The translations under genes were made by a program, and so were the position numbers. This document shows positions 26,299 through 34,401 of a stretch of 64,000 nucleotides of DNA, piece after piece. How positions within the stretch are numbered: position 1 is the stretch's first letter; every line of letters starts with the position of its first letter. Source of the stretch: Streptomyces olivoverticillatus (lineage in GTDB: Bacteria; Actinomycetota; Actinomycetes; Streptomycetales; Streptomycetaceae); contig NZ_JACHJH010000008.1 of NCBI RefSeq assembly GCF_014203555.1, positions 159,774-223,773 on the forward strand, read 5' to 3'. The notes under the pieces are model-generated. The model saw only the letters and a list, made by a program, of their open reading frames with translations. It did no database searches and was not told where the DNA came from.

Positions 26299-27144
26299 CT
26301 AAGCCGCGAAGTCTCCCGCATGGTCCTTCGCCCACGTCGCGAAGGTCCGGGCCGGGTGGCCCGTCAGCTGCTCCACCGAGGCGGCGCCCGTCACCGGCTG
26401 CGGCTTGCCGTCCATCTCGCGCCACAGGGCCAGGAGCGTGTCCGAGACGTGGTCCGGCAGGAACGCCGACACCTCCCGCTTCCACTCCTCCTCACTGACC
26501 ACGTTCAGGCCGATGGGCTTGCCCGTGGCGTGGGAGAGGTGGTCGAGCTGGTCCCGGAAGGTGAGGGACTCGGGGCCCGAGAGGGCGTACGCGTTGCCCG
26601 CGAACTCCGGGTTGGTCAGGGCCGCCAGCGCGGACTCCGCCAGGTCGAGCTCGTGGATGGCGTCGGAGTGGGAGTCGGGGTAGGGGAGGTTCACCGCGCC
26701 GGTGGACTTGATCGACCAGGCCCAGCCCAGCGCGTTGGTGGCGAAGGCGCCCGGCTGCAGGAACGTCGACGTGACCGGGCCGGCGGCGAGCGCCCGCTCG
26801 GTCAGGAAGTGGGGGCGGCCGATCGGGTTGGACTCGGCGTCCGGGATGAGGGTCGCGGCCGAGGAGAGCAGGACGATGTGACCGACGCCGGCCTTGGCGG
26901 CCTCGTCGATGAACGTGTCGATGTGCGTGGGGTCCGAGTAGAGGAAGACGGACGAGACGCCGTCGAGCGCCGCCGGGAAGGTGGCCGGATCGTCGAGGTC
27001 GAGGCGCGCGGTCGGCGTGCCGCCCGGGAGTTCGAGCTCGCCGGGCTCGCGCGAGGCGGCGCGCACGTCGTGGCCGCCATCGCGCAGCAGGCCGATGAGG
27101 GCGCGGCCGACGCGGCCGCGGCTTCCGGTGACGAGAATGGTCAT
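26299..27144 (-). CDS. NmrA-like NAD(P)-binding oxidoreductase/regulator
   Basis: A 281-residue atypical short-chain dehydrogenase. The N-terminal Rossmann motif is ILVTGSRGRVGRALI (residues 3-17, GxxGxxG). Residues HIVLLSSAA mark the central strand, and there is no Tyr-x3-Lys catalytic pair in the usual place, as in NmrA/SDR-a5 proteins. FLQPGAFATN and YALSGPESLTF are typical. Members act as quinone or NADPH sensors or NAD(P)H-dependent reductases. GGAAGG precedes the ATG at 27144. It is divergent from a MarR regulator, with three operator-like repeats in between, and so is almost certainly the target of that regulator. Confidence 0.88.
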   Translation of the reverse strand: MTILVTGSRGRVGRALIGLLRDGGHDVRAASREPGELELPGGTPTARLDLDDPATFPAALDGVSSVFLYSDPTHIDTFIDEAAKAGVGHIVLLSSAATLIPDAESNPIGRPHFLTERALAAGPVTSTFLQPGAFATNALGWAWSIKSTGAVNLPYPDSHSDAIHELDLAESALAALTNPEFAGNAYALSGPESLTFRDQLDHLSHATGKPIGLNVVSEEEWKREVSAFLPDHVSDTLLALWREMDGKPQPVTGAASVEQLTGHPARTFATWAKDHAGDFAA

Positions 27145-27192
27145 GACGGAGGGGTTTCCTTCCGGATGCGTAACATGCTCAGATGGCGCGGA

Positions 27193-27240
27193 GATTGCGT
27201 CACGCAAGGATTGTGTCGTGCGGATATTGCGTCACGCAAG
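27193..27240. promoter_or_regulatory. Three 16-base tandem operator repeats between NmrA and MarR genes
   Basis: Units start at 27193, 27209 and 27225, each 16 bases. Units 1 and 3 contain the perfect palindrome TTGCGT-C-ACGCAA; unit 2 is a degenerate copy (TTGTGTCGTGCGG). The repeats occupy the promoter region of both divergent genes and are the probable binding sites of the MarR-family protein encoded at 27271. Confidence 0.75.
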
Positions 27241-27270
27241 CAATATTTCGCCTGGGAAGGACGGGGACCC

Positions 27271-27750
27271 GTGTCGAAGCGGGCGGAGTTGCTGAAGCGG
27301 ATCGCCGACGAGAGCCGGCGGCACTATGCCGCGTGGACCGTGCTCAACCAGGCCCTGGCCGATCACCTGGGGCTGCACCCCACCGATCTGCAGTGCCTGA
27401 ACCTGCTGTGCCTGGACGCGGAGCCGCTGACCGCGGGGGGCATCGCCAAGCTGACGGGCCTCACCCCCGGTTCGGCCACCCGCCTCGTGGACCGGCTGGA
27501 GAAGGCCGGGCTCGTCGAGCGCCGTACGGACCCCGCCGACCGCAGGCGTGCCCTGGTGGCGCTCGCGCCCGACGCCATGGCCAGGATGGGCGCCGCGTGG
27601 GAGGCCCCGGGCCAGGCGTTCCGGGACGTCCTCGCGGGCTACACGGACGAGGAGCTCGCCGTCATCGGCGACTACCTCGGCAGGGTGACGGGCGTCGGAC
27701 GCGCCCAGGCCGAACGGCTCGGGCGGACCGCTCAGGCCCGAGCCTCCTGA
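27271..27750 (+). CDS. MarR-family transcriptional regulator
   Basis: A 159-residue winged-helix protein. The HTH is in LTAGGIAKLTGLTPGSATRLVDRLEKAGLV split over helices, and the wing follows at RRTDPADRRRALVALA, the hallmark DxR motif of MarR. N- and C-terminal helices form the dimer interface. The GTG at 27271 is preceded by GGAAGG. It is divergent from the NmrA-like oxidoreductase, and both promoters carry the three 16-base repeats described nearby, so it probably represses both in the absence of a phenolic or oxidant-type ligand. No cysteine for redox sensing is apparent in the DNA-binding region. Confidence 0.92.
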   Translation: MSKRAELLKRIADESRRHYAAWTVLNQALADHLGLHPTDLQCLNLLCLDAEPLTAGGIAKLTGLTPGSATRLVDRLEKAGLVERRTDPADRRRALVALAPDAMARMGAAWEAPGQAFRDVLAGYTDEELAVIGDYLGRVTGVGRAQAERLGRTAQARAS

Positions 27751-27787
27751 CGCCCGCTCAGGCGAACAGAGCCGCCGTGACTGCCGT

Positions 27788-28537
27788 TCAGGCGGACAGT
27801 GCCGGCGCGACGCCCGTCGTCCGCTGCGCCGCCGCCTCGTCGTAGCGCCGCAGCACCAGCCTGACCACCTCGGGGGCCGCCCCCAGGACGCCCCCGAGCA
27901 CGTCCGCCCCCGCCGCCCCCGCCGCGATGCGGTCGGGCAGGCGGCCGGGGGCCAGCACGTAGGGGGCGACGGCCACCTGCCGGACGCCGTCGGCGCGCAG
28001 GGCGGCCACCGCCTCCCGCGTGGACGGGGAGGAGGCGGAGGCGAACGCGGGCCGCACGGCGCACCAGCCGGTGTGCCGCCACTCCCGCGCGATTTCTGCG
28101 ATCACCGCGATCGCCTCCGGGTCGGAAGAGCCCGCCGAGGCCAGGACGACCCCGGTCGAGCGCCGGTCGCCGGGGCGCACCCCGGCCTCGTACAGCCGCC
28201 GCTCCAGGGCCGCCGTCAGCAGGGGCGACGGGCCCAGCACGGCCGCCTGGCGCACCGTCAGGCCGGGCAGCCGGGCCGCGCAGCCGCGCAGCACCGCCGG
28301 GATGTCGGTCTTCGCGTGGAAGGCCCGGGTCAGCAGCAGCGGCAGCGCGACCACCTCCCCTGCACCCTCCGCCGCGAGCCGCTCCAGCACCCGCGGCACG
28401 CTCGGCGCGCAGAAGTCCAGGAACCCCACCGCGACCCGCAGCCCGGGCCGCCGGGCCGCGATCGCGGCCCGCAGCCGCTCCACCGTCCGGGCATGGCGCG
28501 GGTCGCGGCTGCCGTGGGCGACCAGCAGGAGGGTCAT
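27788..28537 (-). CDS. Sirohydrochlorin chelatase (CbiX/SirB family)
   Basis: A 249-residue protein with two related CbiX halves. The N-terminal half has LLLVAHGSRDPRHA with the metal-site His and ends in VVALPLLLTRAFHAKTDI; the second half repeats with VVLASAGSSDPEA and VAVAPYVLAPGRLPD. The first-half His residues (HGS and FHAKTD) are the chelation ligands. It inserts Fe2+ into sirohydrochlorin to give siroheme, the cofactor of the sulfite reductase encoded upstream in the same cluster. It is the last gene, coupled to ssuC by an ATGA overlap, so cofactor supply is tied to sulfur demand. Confidence 0.9.
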   Translation of the reverse strand: MTLLLVAHGSRDPRHARTVERLRAAIAARRPGLRVAVGFLDFCAPSVPRVLERLAAEGAGEVVALPLLLTRAFHAKTDIPAVLRGCAARLPGLTVRQAAVLGPSPLLTAALERRLYEAGVRPGDRRSTGVVLASAGSSDPEAIAVIAEIAREWRHTGWCAVRPAFASASSPSTREAVAALRADGVRQVAVAPYVLAPGRLPDRIAAGAAGADVLGGVLGAAPEVVRLVLRRYDEAAAQRTTGVAPALSA

Positions 28538-29430
28538 CGGGCCGCCGCCAGCCCCCGGCTGCGCAGCACGCGGCGCTCCAGCGGGCTGAAGACGATCAGG
28601 TCGATGGCGATGCCGACGAACAGGATCAGGAGGATGCCAAGCAGCACCCCCGGCATGTCGGAGTCGGTGCGGGCGTTCTCCAGGTACTGGCCGAGTCCCA
28701 GCCCCAGGTCGGGGGAGGAGGCGATGAGTTCCGCCGCCATCAGCGAGCGCCAGGAGAAGGCCCAGCCCTGCTTGAGCCCGGCGATGTAGCCGGGCAGCGC
28801 GGCGGGCAGCAGGACGTGCCAGGCTCCCCGTGCGCCCGTCGCGCCCATCGTGCGGCCGGCGCGCAGGTACAGGGGCGGCACCTGGTCGATGCCCGAGACC
28901 AGTCCGTTGGCGATGGAGGGCACGGCGCCGAGCAGGATCACCGCGTACATCGCCGAGTCGGTGATGCCCAGCCAGATGACGGCCGCGGGCACCCACGCCA
29001 CGGACGGCAGCGACTGCAGCCCCGACAGGATCGGCCCGATGGCGGCCCGGACGAAGGCCGACCGCGCCACCAGCAGGCCCAGCGGCGTGCCGATGGCGAG
29101 GGCGGCGAGGAAGCCGAGCAGGCCGCGCGAGACGCTGGTCCACACGATGCCCAGCAGCGTGCCGTCCAGCCACAGCCCGCGCAGGCTGTGCCAGACCGCC
29201 GACGGGTCGGGCAGCTTGTAGTCGGCCGTCACGCCCGCCACGACCAGCAGCTTCCAGACGGCGAGGACGAGCAGGACCGCGGTCACCGGCGGCAGGACCT
29301 TGTGCAGCAGGACCTGCCCGAACGGCGTCCGCCGCTCCTGGACCGCGTCCAGTGCGTCGAGTCCGGCCTCCAGGCCCGCGAGGTCGCCCTCGGCGGTGCC
29401 GGGGGCCGGAGTGGTTTCAGTGCCTGCCAT
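28534..29430 (-). CDS. ssuC: ABC transporter permease for sulfonates
   Basis: A 298-residue membrane protein with about six transmembrane helices and the BPD_transp_1 EAA-type loop (around AGRTMGATGARGAWHVLLPAALPGYIAGL). It matches the SsuC/TauC group that imports aliphatic sulfonates or taurine. The start could be the GTG at 29448, but the ATG at 29430 is preferred. It overlaps the end of the ATPase gene by 14 bases and its stop overlaps the chelatase start, so the group is tightly coupled. With SsuA and SsuB it forms a full importer inside the sulfur-assimilation block. Confidence 0.9.
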   Translation of the reverse strand: MAGTETTPAPGTAEGDLAGLEAGLDALDAVQERRTPFGQVLLHKVLPPVTAVLLVLAVWKLLVVAGVTADYKLPDPSAVWHSLRGLWLDGTLLGIVWTSVSRGLLGFLAALAIGTPLGLLVARSAFVRAAIGPILSGLQSLPSVAWVPAAVIWLGITDSAMYAVILLGAVPSIANGLVSGIDQVPPLYLRAGRTMGATGARGAWHVLLPAALPGYIAGLKQGWAFSWRSLMAAELIASSPDLGLGLGQYLENARTDSDMPGVLLGILLILFVGIAIDLIVFSPLERRVLRSRGLAAAR

Positions 29431-30229
29431 GGCGGCGGATCTCCCCACGCAGTTCCTCGGTTATCTCCACCGACAGGTCGGCGACCGCCGCGTCCTCGAT
29501 GCGGCGCGGCTGCGGAAGGCCCACCGTCCACTCGCGGGCCACCCGGCCCGGCCGGGAGGAGAGCAGCACCACGCGCTGGCCGAGGCGCACCGCCTCGCGG
29601 ACGTTGTGCGTCACGAACAGCACCGACAGCGAGGTCTCCGACCAGATGCGGGTCAGCTCGTGGTGCAGCACGTCCCGGGTGATGGCGTCCAGCGCCGCGA
29701 ACGGCTCGTCCATCAGCAGCACCCTGCTGTTCTGGGCCAGCGCCCTGGCCAGCGCCACCCGCTGCCGCATCCCGCCGGACAGCTCGTGCACCCGCTTGCG
29801 GTGGGCGCCGCCCAGCCGGACCAGGTCCAGCAGCCGCTCGGCCTCGGCCCGCCGCGCCTCGCGGGGCAGCCCGCGCAGCCGCAGGGCCAGTTCGACGTTG
29901 CGGCCCGCGGTCAGCCACGGGAAGAGCGCGTGCTCCTGGAACATCAGCGCCGGGCGGCCGCCGGGCACCTCGATGGTGCCCGCGGTCGGCCGGTCGAGCC
30001 CCGCGACGAGGTTGAGCAGGGTGGACTTGCCGCAGCCGGAAGCACCCAGGAGGCAGACGAACTCGCCGGGGCGGACATCGAGCGTGATGTCGTCCAGCAC
30101 CGGCACGGACCGCCGGTCGCCGGGCCGGCCGAAGCTCTTGTGGACGTGGTCGATCCGGACGGCGGCCGCGGGGGCGCCGTCCTCGACGGCGCCGCGGGCG
30201 GAACCGCCGGTGGTCAGTGCCGGGGCCAT
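29417..30229 (-). CDS. ssuB: ABC transporter ATP-binding protein for sulfonates
   Basis: A 270-residue ATPase with Walker A GASGCGKST, Q-loop in ALMFQEHALFPWL, signature LSGGMRQR, Walker B VLLMDEPFAALD and switch His in FVTHNVREA. The FQEHALFPWLTA phrase is typical of the nitrate/sulfonate/taurine class. The ATG at 30229 is strongly supported by AGGAGGTGA just upstream (about 30234-30242); an in-frame ATG at 30283 directly after the binding-protein stop has none. It overlaps ssuC at its end. It powers sulfonate uptake. Confidence 0.92.
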   Translation of the reverse strand: MAPALTTGGSARGAVEDGAPAAAVRIDHVHKSFGRPGDRRSVPVLDDITLDVRPGEFVCLLGASGCGKSTLLNLVAGLDRPTAGTIEVPGGRPALMFQEHALFPWLTAGRNVELALRLRGLPREARRAEAERLLDLVRLGGAHRKRVHELSGGMRQRVALARALAQNSRVLLMDEPFAALDAITRDVLHHELTRIWSETSLSVLFVTHNVREAVRLGQRVVLLSSRPGRVAREWTVGLPQPRRIEDAAVADLSVEITEELRGEIRRHGRH

Positions 30230-30285
30230 CCCGTCACCTCCTGGATTGCGGGCGGGCATTCGAGCCGCTACTGCCGCGTGCATGG

Positions 30286-31401
30286 TCACTGCCTCCCGAG
30301 CTTCGCGGCGCCGACCGTGGGCTTGCCCTCGGCCTTGAGTACCTTGTTGAGCAGGGTCAGGTCGTAGATGCCGGACAGGTCGGGCCGCTCCAGCAGGCTC
30401 GCCTTGACGGCGTGGTCCGCCTGGGTGCCGAGCGTCGCGGCCAGCGGATCGTCCGTCGTGTGCAGGGACTGCCACGCCGGATCCAGCACGTCGGCGGGCA
30501 GCTCCTTGCCGGAGAGCTTCTTCAGCGCCGCGTTCGCGGCCGTCCTGGCCTGCTGCGGGTTGGCGGCGATCCACGCGTTGGTCTTCACCGAACCGCGCAG
30601 CACCGCCTCGACGACGTCGGGGTGCTGCGCGAGGAACTTCTGCGACACGATCACATTGGTGATCACGAACTTGCCGTCCGGCCAGAGCGTGCTCTCGTCC
30701 AGCAGCACCTTGCCGCCCTCCGACACCAGCTTCGAGGCGGTCGGCTCGGGCACCCAGGCGCCGTCCACCGAGCCGGACTTGAAGGCGTCGGGCGTGACCT
30801 TGTTGTCCGTACGGACGACGGAGACGTCGCCCTTGCCACTCTGCGGGTCGACCTTCCAGCCGCGCTCGGCGATCCAGTCGAGGAATGCCACGTCCTGGGT
30901 GTTGCCCTTCTGCGGCGTGGCGATCTTCTTGCCCTTGACCTCGTCCAGTGAGCCGATCTTCTTCGGGTCGACGACGAGCTTCACGCCGCCTGACGCCGAA
31001 CCCGAGATGATCCGCAGGTTCTTGCCCTTGGACTTCACATAGCCGTTGACGGCCGGGGACGGGCCGATCCACCCGATGTCGATCGAACCGGCGTTGAGCG
31101 CCTCGATCTCGGACGGCCCGGCGTTGAAGGTGGCCGACTTGAGCCGGGTGGCCCCCAGTTCGCGCTGCAGGATGCCCTCCTGCTCGCCGACCAGCGGCGT
31201 GGCGTGGGTGAGGTTGGGGAAGTAGCCGATCTTCACGGTGGCGGCGGAGAGCTTCTTGCCGGCCGCCGCGGTGCCTGCGGAGGCGGCGCTCGTGGTGCTC
31301 TTCTCGGACCCGTAGCCACAGGCGCCGAGGGCGAGGGCCAGCAAGGGGACGGCGGCCACGGCCGGTAGGGCGCGGCGGGCGGTGCGGGCGGCGGCAGACA
31401 C
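30286..31401 (-). CDS. ssuA: Sulfonate ABC transporter substrate-binding lipoprotein
   Basis: A 371-residue lipoprotein. The signal peptide ends in the lipobox LALGAC with Cys28 as the lipidation site. The mature part is a type II periplasmic-binding fold: VKIGYFPNLTHATPLV, SGSASGGVKLVV and VSQKFLAQHPDVV are characteristic of the SsuA/NrtA/TauA group. The start is a GTG (31401) after a run of eight G/C bases. It lies 92 bases after the small cysteine-ending ORF, which may be its leader peptide, and 56 bases ahead of ssuB. It captures alkane-sulfonates or taurine at the membrane surface. The exact ligand cannot be read from sequence. Confidence 0.92.
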   Translation of the reverse strand: MSAAARTARRALPAVAAVPLLALALGACGYGSEKSTTSAASAGTAAAGKKLSAATVKIGYFPNLTHATPLVGEQEGILQRELGATRLKSATFNAGPSEIEALNAGSIDIGWIGPSPAVNGYVKSKGKNLRIISGSASGGVKLVVDPKKIGSLDEVKGKKIATPQKGNTQDVAFLDWIAERGWKVDPQSGKGDVSVVRTDNKVTPDAFKSGSVDGAWVPEPTASKLVSEGGKVLLDESTLWPDGKFVITNVIVSQKFLAQHPDVVEAVLRGSVKTNAWIAANPQQARTAANAALKKLSGKELPADVLDPAWQSLHTTDDPLAATLGTQADHAVKASLLERPDLSGIYDLTLLNKVLKAEGKPTVGAAKLGRQ

Positions 31402-31493
31402 GAGGGGGGGGGTCCTCTCGGTGGGCCGGCGCGTACGGTGGGCACGCCCGGCGGCTCTACGGGGCTAAGGGAACGGGGAGCTGCGGTACGGGG

Positions 31494-31595
31494 TCAGCAC
31501 GCACATCGCCCGACGCCGCCCTGGCCGCTGCCGAGGGCGCCGCTGCCGACGCGGCCGCCCTCCTTGTCGAAGGTCGAGAAGAAGTCCCTGGGCAT
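31494..31595 (-). CDS. 33-aa small ORF ending in Cys codons, between cysN and ssuA
   Basis: Starting one base after the cysN stop (TGAGATG), this ORF encodes 33 residues: MPRDFFSTFDKEGG, a Gly/Ser-rich middle, and the end GRCAC. Two of its last three codons are cysteine codons (TGT, GCG, TGC, stop). It lies 92 bases upstream of ssuA. Cysteine codons just before the stop of a short ORF upstream of sulfur-uptake genes are a hallmark of cysteine-responsive leader peptides, as described for actinobacteria. No membrane segment. It could also be a small functional protein; codon bias is typical of real genes here. No family recognised. Confidence 0.5.
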   Translation of the reverse strand: MPRDFFSTFDKEGGRVGSGALGSGQGGVGRCAC

Positions 31596-31596
31596 C

Positions 31597-32919
31597 TCAG
31601 AAGTCCCAGCCCGCGTCGCCGGCGGCTGCATCATGTGCCGCCGCGAAGGCGGCCCCGGCCATGCCCGCCGTCAGCGTGGTCCCGTCGGCCGGGTCGATGA
31701 GCAGGAAGGAACCGGTGCGCCGCGAGCGGTCGTAGGAGTCGAGCGCGAGCGGCTCCGCGGTGCGCAGGACCACGCGCCCGATGTCGTTGGCCGCCAGCTC
31801 GCCGGGGTCCGGATGCTGCGCGAGGTCGGCGAGCGACAGCCGCGAGGGCAAGGCCTTGACCAGCGCCTTGACCGTGCGCGTGGTGTGCTTGAGCAGCACC
31901 CGGTCGCCCACCCGCAGCGGCCGGTCGGCGACGTGGCAGACGGTCGCCTCCACGTCCCGCGTCGGCTCCGGCGCGCCCGCGCTCGGCGCGATCAGGTCGC
32001 CGCGCGAGACGTCGAGGTCGTCCGCGAGCCGTACGGTCACCGACTGCGGGGCCCAGGCCACGTCCACCGCCTGCCCCAGCAGGTCGATCGCGGCGATCGT
32101 GCTCGTACGCCCCGACGGCAGCACGGTCACCGCCTCTCCCACGCGCAGCACGCCGGAGGCGATCTGGCCCGCGTAGCCGCGGTAGTCGCGGTGGCGTGCC
32201 GTCTGCGGGCGGATGACGTACTGGACGGGGAAGCGGGCCGGGTCGGCGGTGGGGTCGGCGACCACGGGGACGTTCTCCAGGTGTTCCAGCACGGTCGGGC
32301 CGCCGTACCAGTCCATGTGGGCCGAGGGCGTCACCACGTTGTCGCCCGCGAGCGCGGAGATGGGGATGGCGGTGACCTCGGGCACGCCGAGGGAGGCCGC
32401 GTAGCCGGTGAACTCCTCGGCGATCGCCGCGAAGACGGGCTCGGCGTAGTCGGCGAGGTCCATCTTGTTGACGGCCAGCACCACGTGCGGGACGCGCAGC
32501 AGCGCGGCCACGGCCGCATGCCGCCGGGTCTGCTCCACCACGCCCTTGCGGGCGTCGACGAGCACCACCGCGAGCTCCGCGGTGGAGGCGCCGGTGACCA
32601 TGTTGCGGGTGTACTGCACGTGCCCGGGGGTGTCGGCGAGGATGAAGCGCCTGCGCGACGTCGCGAAGTAGCGGTAGGCGACGTCGATGGTGATGCCCTG
32701 CTCCCGCTCGGCCCGCAGGCCGTCGGTCAGCAGCGCGAGGTCGGGCGCCTCGTGGCCGCGGCTGCGGGAGGCGTGGGCGACGGCCTCCAGCTGGTCGGCC
32801 AGCACCGACTTGGAGTCGTGAAGCAGCCGCCCCACCAGCGTGGACTTGCCGTCGTCCACCGAACCGGCGGTCGCGAAGCGCAGCAGCGAGGTGGCCGGTG
32901 CGTCCGTCACAGTGGTCAT
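31597..32919 (-). CDS. cysN: Sulfate adenylyltransferase large subunit (GTPase)
   Basis: A 440-residue EF-Tu-like GTPase that drives ATP sulfurylase (CysD). G1 is GSVDDGKSTL, G3 is LADTPGHVQYTRNM, and G4 is NKMD. Domains 2 and 3 follow (QYVIRPQTARHRDYRGYAG). No APS-kinase domain is fused, consistent with a separate cysC upstream. The ATG is two bases from the cysD stop. The order leader-sir-znribbon-cysH-cysC-cysD-cysN puts it in one operon. With CysD it makes adenylyl sulfate from ATP and sulfate at the cost of GTP. Confidence 0.96.
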   Translation of the reverse strand: MTTVTDAPATSLLRFATAGSVDDGKSTLVGRLLHDSKSVLADQLEAVAHASRSRGHEAPDLALLTDGLRAEREQGITIDVAYRYFATSRRRFILADTPGHVQYTRNMVTGASTAELAVVLVDARKGVVEQTRRHAAVAALLRVPHVVLAVNKMDLADYAEPVFAAIAEEFTGYAASLGVPEVTAIPISALAGDNVVTPSAHMDWYGGPTVLEHLENVPVVADPTADPARFPVQYVIRPQTARHRDYRGYAGQIASGVLRVGEAVTVLPSGRTSTIAAIDLLGQAVDVAWAPQSVTVRLADDLDVSRGDLIAPSAGAPEPTRDVEATVCHVADRPLRVGDRVLLKHTTRTVKALVKALPSRLSLADLAQHPDPGELAANDIGRVVLRTAEPLALDSYDRSRRTGSFLLIDPADGTTLTAGMAGAAFAAAHDAAAGDAGWDF

Positions 32920-32921
32920 GG

Positions 32922-33845
32922 CTAGAAGTACCCCTCGCGCTTGCGGTCTTCCATGGCGGCCTCGGACAGCTTGTCGTCGGCCCGGGTCGCGCCGCGCTCC
33001 GTGAGGCGGGAGGCGGCGATCTCGGCGATGACGGCCTCGATGGTCACCGCGTCGGAGTCCACGGCTCCGGTGCAGGACATGTCGCCGACCGTGCGGTAGC
33101 GCACCATGCGTCTGACGAGGCTCTCGCCCTCGCGCGGGCCGCCCCAGCCGCCCGGCGCCAGCCACATGCCGTCGCGCGCGAAGACCTCGCGTTCGTGCGC
33201 GAAGTAGATGGAGGGCAGCTCGATCTTCTCGCGGGCGATGTACTGCCACACGTCCAGCTCCGTCCAGTTGGACAGCGGGAAGACGCGGACGTGTTCGCCG
33301 GGGGAGTGGCGGCCGTTGTAGAGCTGCCACAGCTCCGGGCGCTGGCGGCGCGGGTCCCAGCCGCCGAACTCGTCGCGCAGCGAGAACACGCGCTCCTTGG
33401 CCCGCGCCTTCTCCTCGTCGCGGCGCCCGCCGCCGAAGACCGCATCGAAGCGGGAGCGCTCGATCGCATCCAGCAGCGGCACCGTCTGCAGCGGATTGCG
33501 GGTGCCGTCCGGGCGCTCGCGCAGCCGTCCGTCGTCGATGAACTCCTGTACGGACGCCACGTGCAGGCGCAGGTCCAGCTCGGTGACCGTGCGGTCGCGG
33601 TAGTCGATCACCTCGGGGAAGTTGTGCCCGGTGTCCACGTGCAGCAGCGAGAAGGGGACGGCGGCCGGGGCGAAGGCCTTCAGCGCCAGGTGCAGCATGA
33701 CGATGGAGTCCTTGCCGCCGGAGAAGAGGATCACCGGCCGCTCGAACTCGCCCGCCACCTCGCGGAAGACGTGCACGGCCTCGGACTCCAGCGCGTCCAG
33801 GTGCGACAGCGCGTAGGGGCTGTCGCCGGCGGACGTCGTACTCAT
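32922..33845 (-). CDS. cysD: Sulfate adenylyltransferase small subunit
   Basis: A 307-residue PP-loop ATPase. The pyrophosphate loop is ILFSGGKDSIVML near residue 40; further signature segments are FGGGRRDEEKARAKERVFS and FPLSNWTELDVWQYI. The C-terminal RMVRYRTVGDMSCTG is diagnostic of CysD. It forms APS with CysN. ATG overlaps the cysC stop (ATGA). Length is standard. Confidence 0.96.
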   Translation of the reverse strand: MSTTSAGDSPYALSHLDALESEAVHVFREVAGEFERPVILFSGGKDSIVMLHLALKAFAPAAVPFSLLHVDTGHNFPEVIDYRDRTVTELDLRLHVASVQEFIDDGRLRERPDGTRNPLQTVPLLDAIERSRFDAVFGGGRRDEEKARAKERVFSLRDEFGGWDPRRQRPELWQLYNGRHSPGEHVRVFPLSNWTELDVWQYIAREKIELPSIYFAHEREVFARDGMWLAPGGWGGPREGESLVRRMVRYRTVGDMSCTGAVDSDAVTIEAVIAEIAASRLTERGATRADDKLSEAAMEDRKREGYF

Positions 33846-34375
33846 ATCAATCCCCTCTCGCCCAGCAGCGCGTACAGCGCACCGGCCGACTCCTCGACGC
33901 CCTGCTCGTGCGCCGCGATCCTCAGGTCCGGGGCGGCCGGGGTCTCGTACGGGTCATCCACGCCCGTCAGTCCCGTCAGCTCGCCCGCGGCCTGTCTGGC
34001 GTACAGGCCCTTCACGTCGCGTACGGAGCACACCTCCACCGGCGTCGCCACGTGCACCTCCAGATAGCCGGTGCCGTGGGCCCGGTGGAGCTCGCGCACC
34101 GTCGCACGGGACTTCTCGTACGGGGCGATGACCGGCACCAGCACGGTCACCCCGTGGGAGGCCAGCAGCCGGGCGACGAAGCCGATCCGCTGCACGTTGG
34201 TGTGCCGGTCCTCGCGGGAGAAGCCGAGCCCGGCGGAGAGGAACTCGCGGATCTCGTCGCCGTCCAGCACCTCCACCCGGTGCCCCTCGCCGCGCAGGCG
34301 GCCGGCGAGCGTCCGGGCGATCGTCGTCTTCCCCGCGCTCGGCAGTCCGGTGAGCCACACCGTGGCACCGCTCAT
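33842..34375 (-). CDS. cysC: Adenylyl-sulfate kinase
   Basis: A 177-residue kinase that phosphorylates APS to PAPS. Walker A is GLPSAGKTT; the APS site follows in LDGDEIREFLSAGLGFSREDRHTN split by the lid. RDVKGLYARQAAGEL is the mobile lid. The ATG at 34375 is preferred because GGGGAG precedes it; an in-frame ATG at 34405 overlaps the cysH stop and would add ten residues. The reductase CysH here has FeS-type cysteines that use APS directly, so CysC may mainly supply PAPS for sulfotransfer reactions. Confidence 0.93.
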   Translation of the reverse strand: MSGATVWLTGLPSAGKTTIARTLAGRLRGEGHRVEVLDGDEIREFLSAGLGFSREDRHTNVQRIGFVARLLASHGVTVLVPVIAPYEKSRATVRELHRAHGTGYLEVHVATPVEVCSVRDVKGLYARQAAGELTGLTGVDDPYETPAAPDLRIAAHEQGVEESAGALYALLGERGLI

Positions 34376-34401
34376 CCCCGTCTCCCCGTCCTTCCGGTCC
34401 G

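Noticed and set aside
26105..26485. N-terminal extension of the NACHT protein
   Set aside because: The frame is open but the residues are low-complexity Gly/Arg and overlap another gene; homology begins at the ATG at 26104.
28538..29173. N-terminal extension of the sirohydrochlorin chelatase
   Set aside because: The frame reads through the ssuC gene; the chelatase homology begins at 28537, coupled by ATGA.
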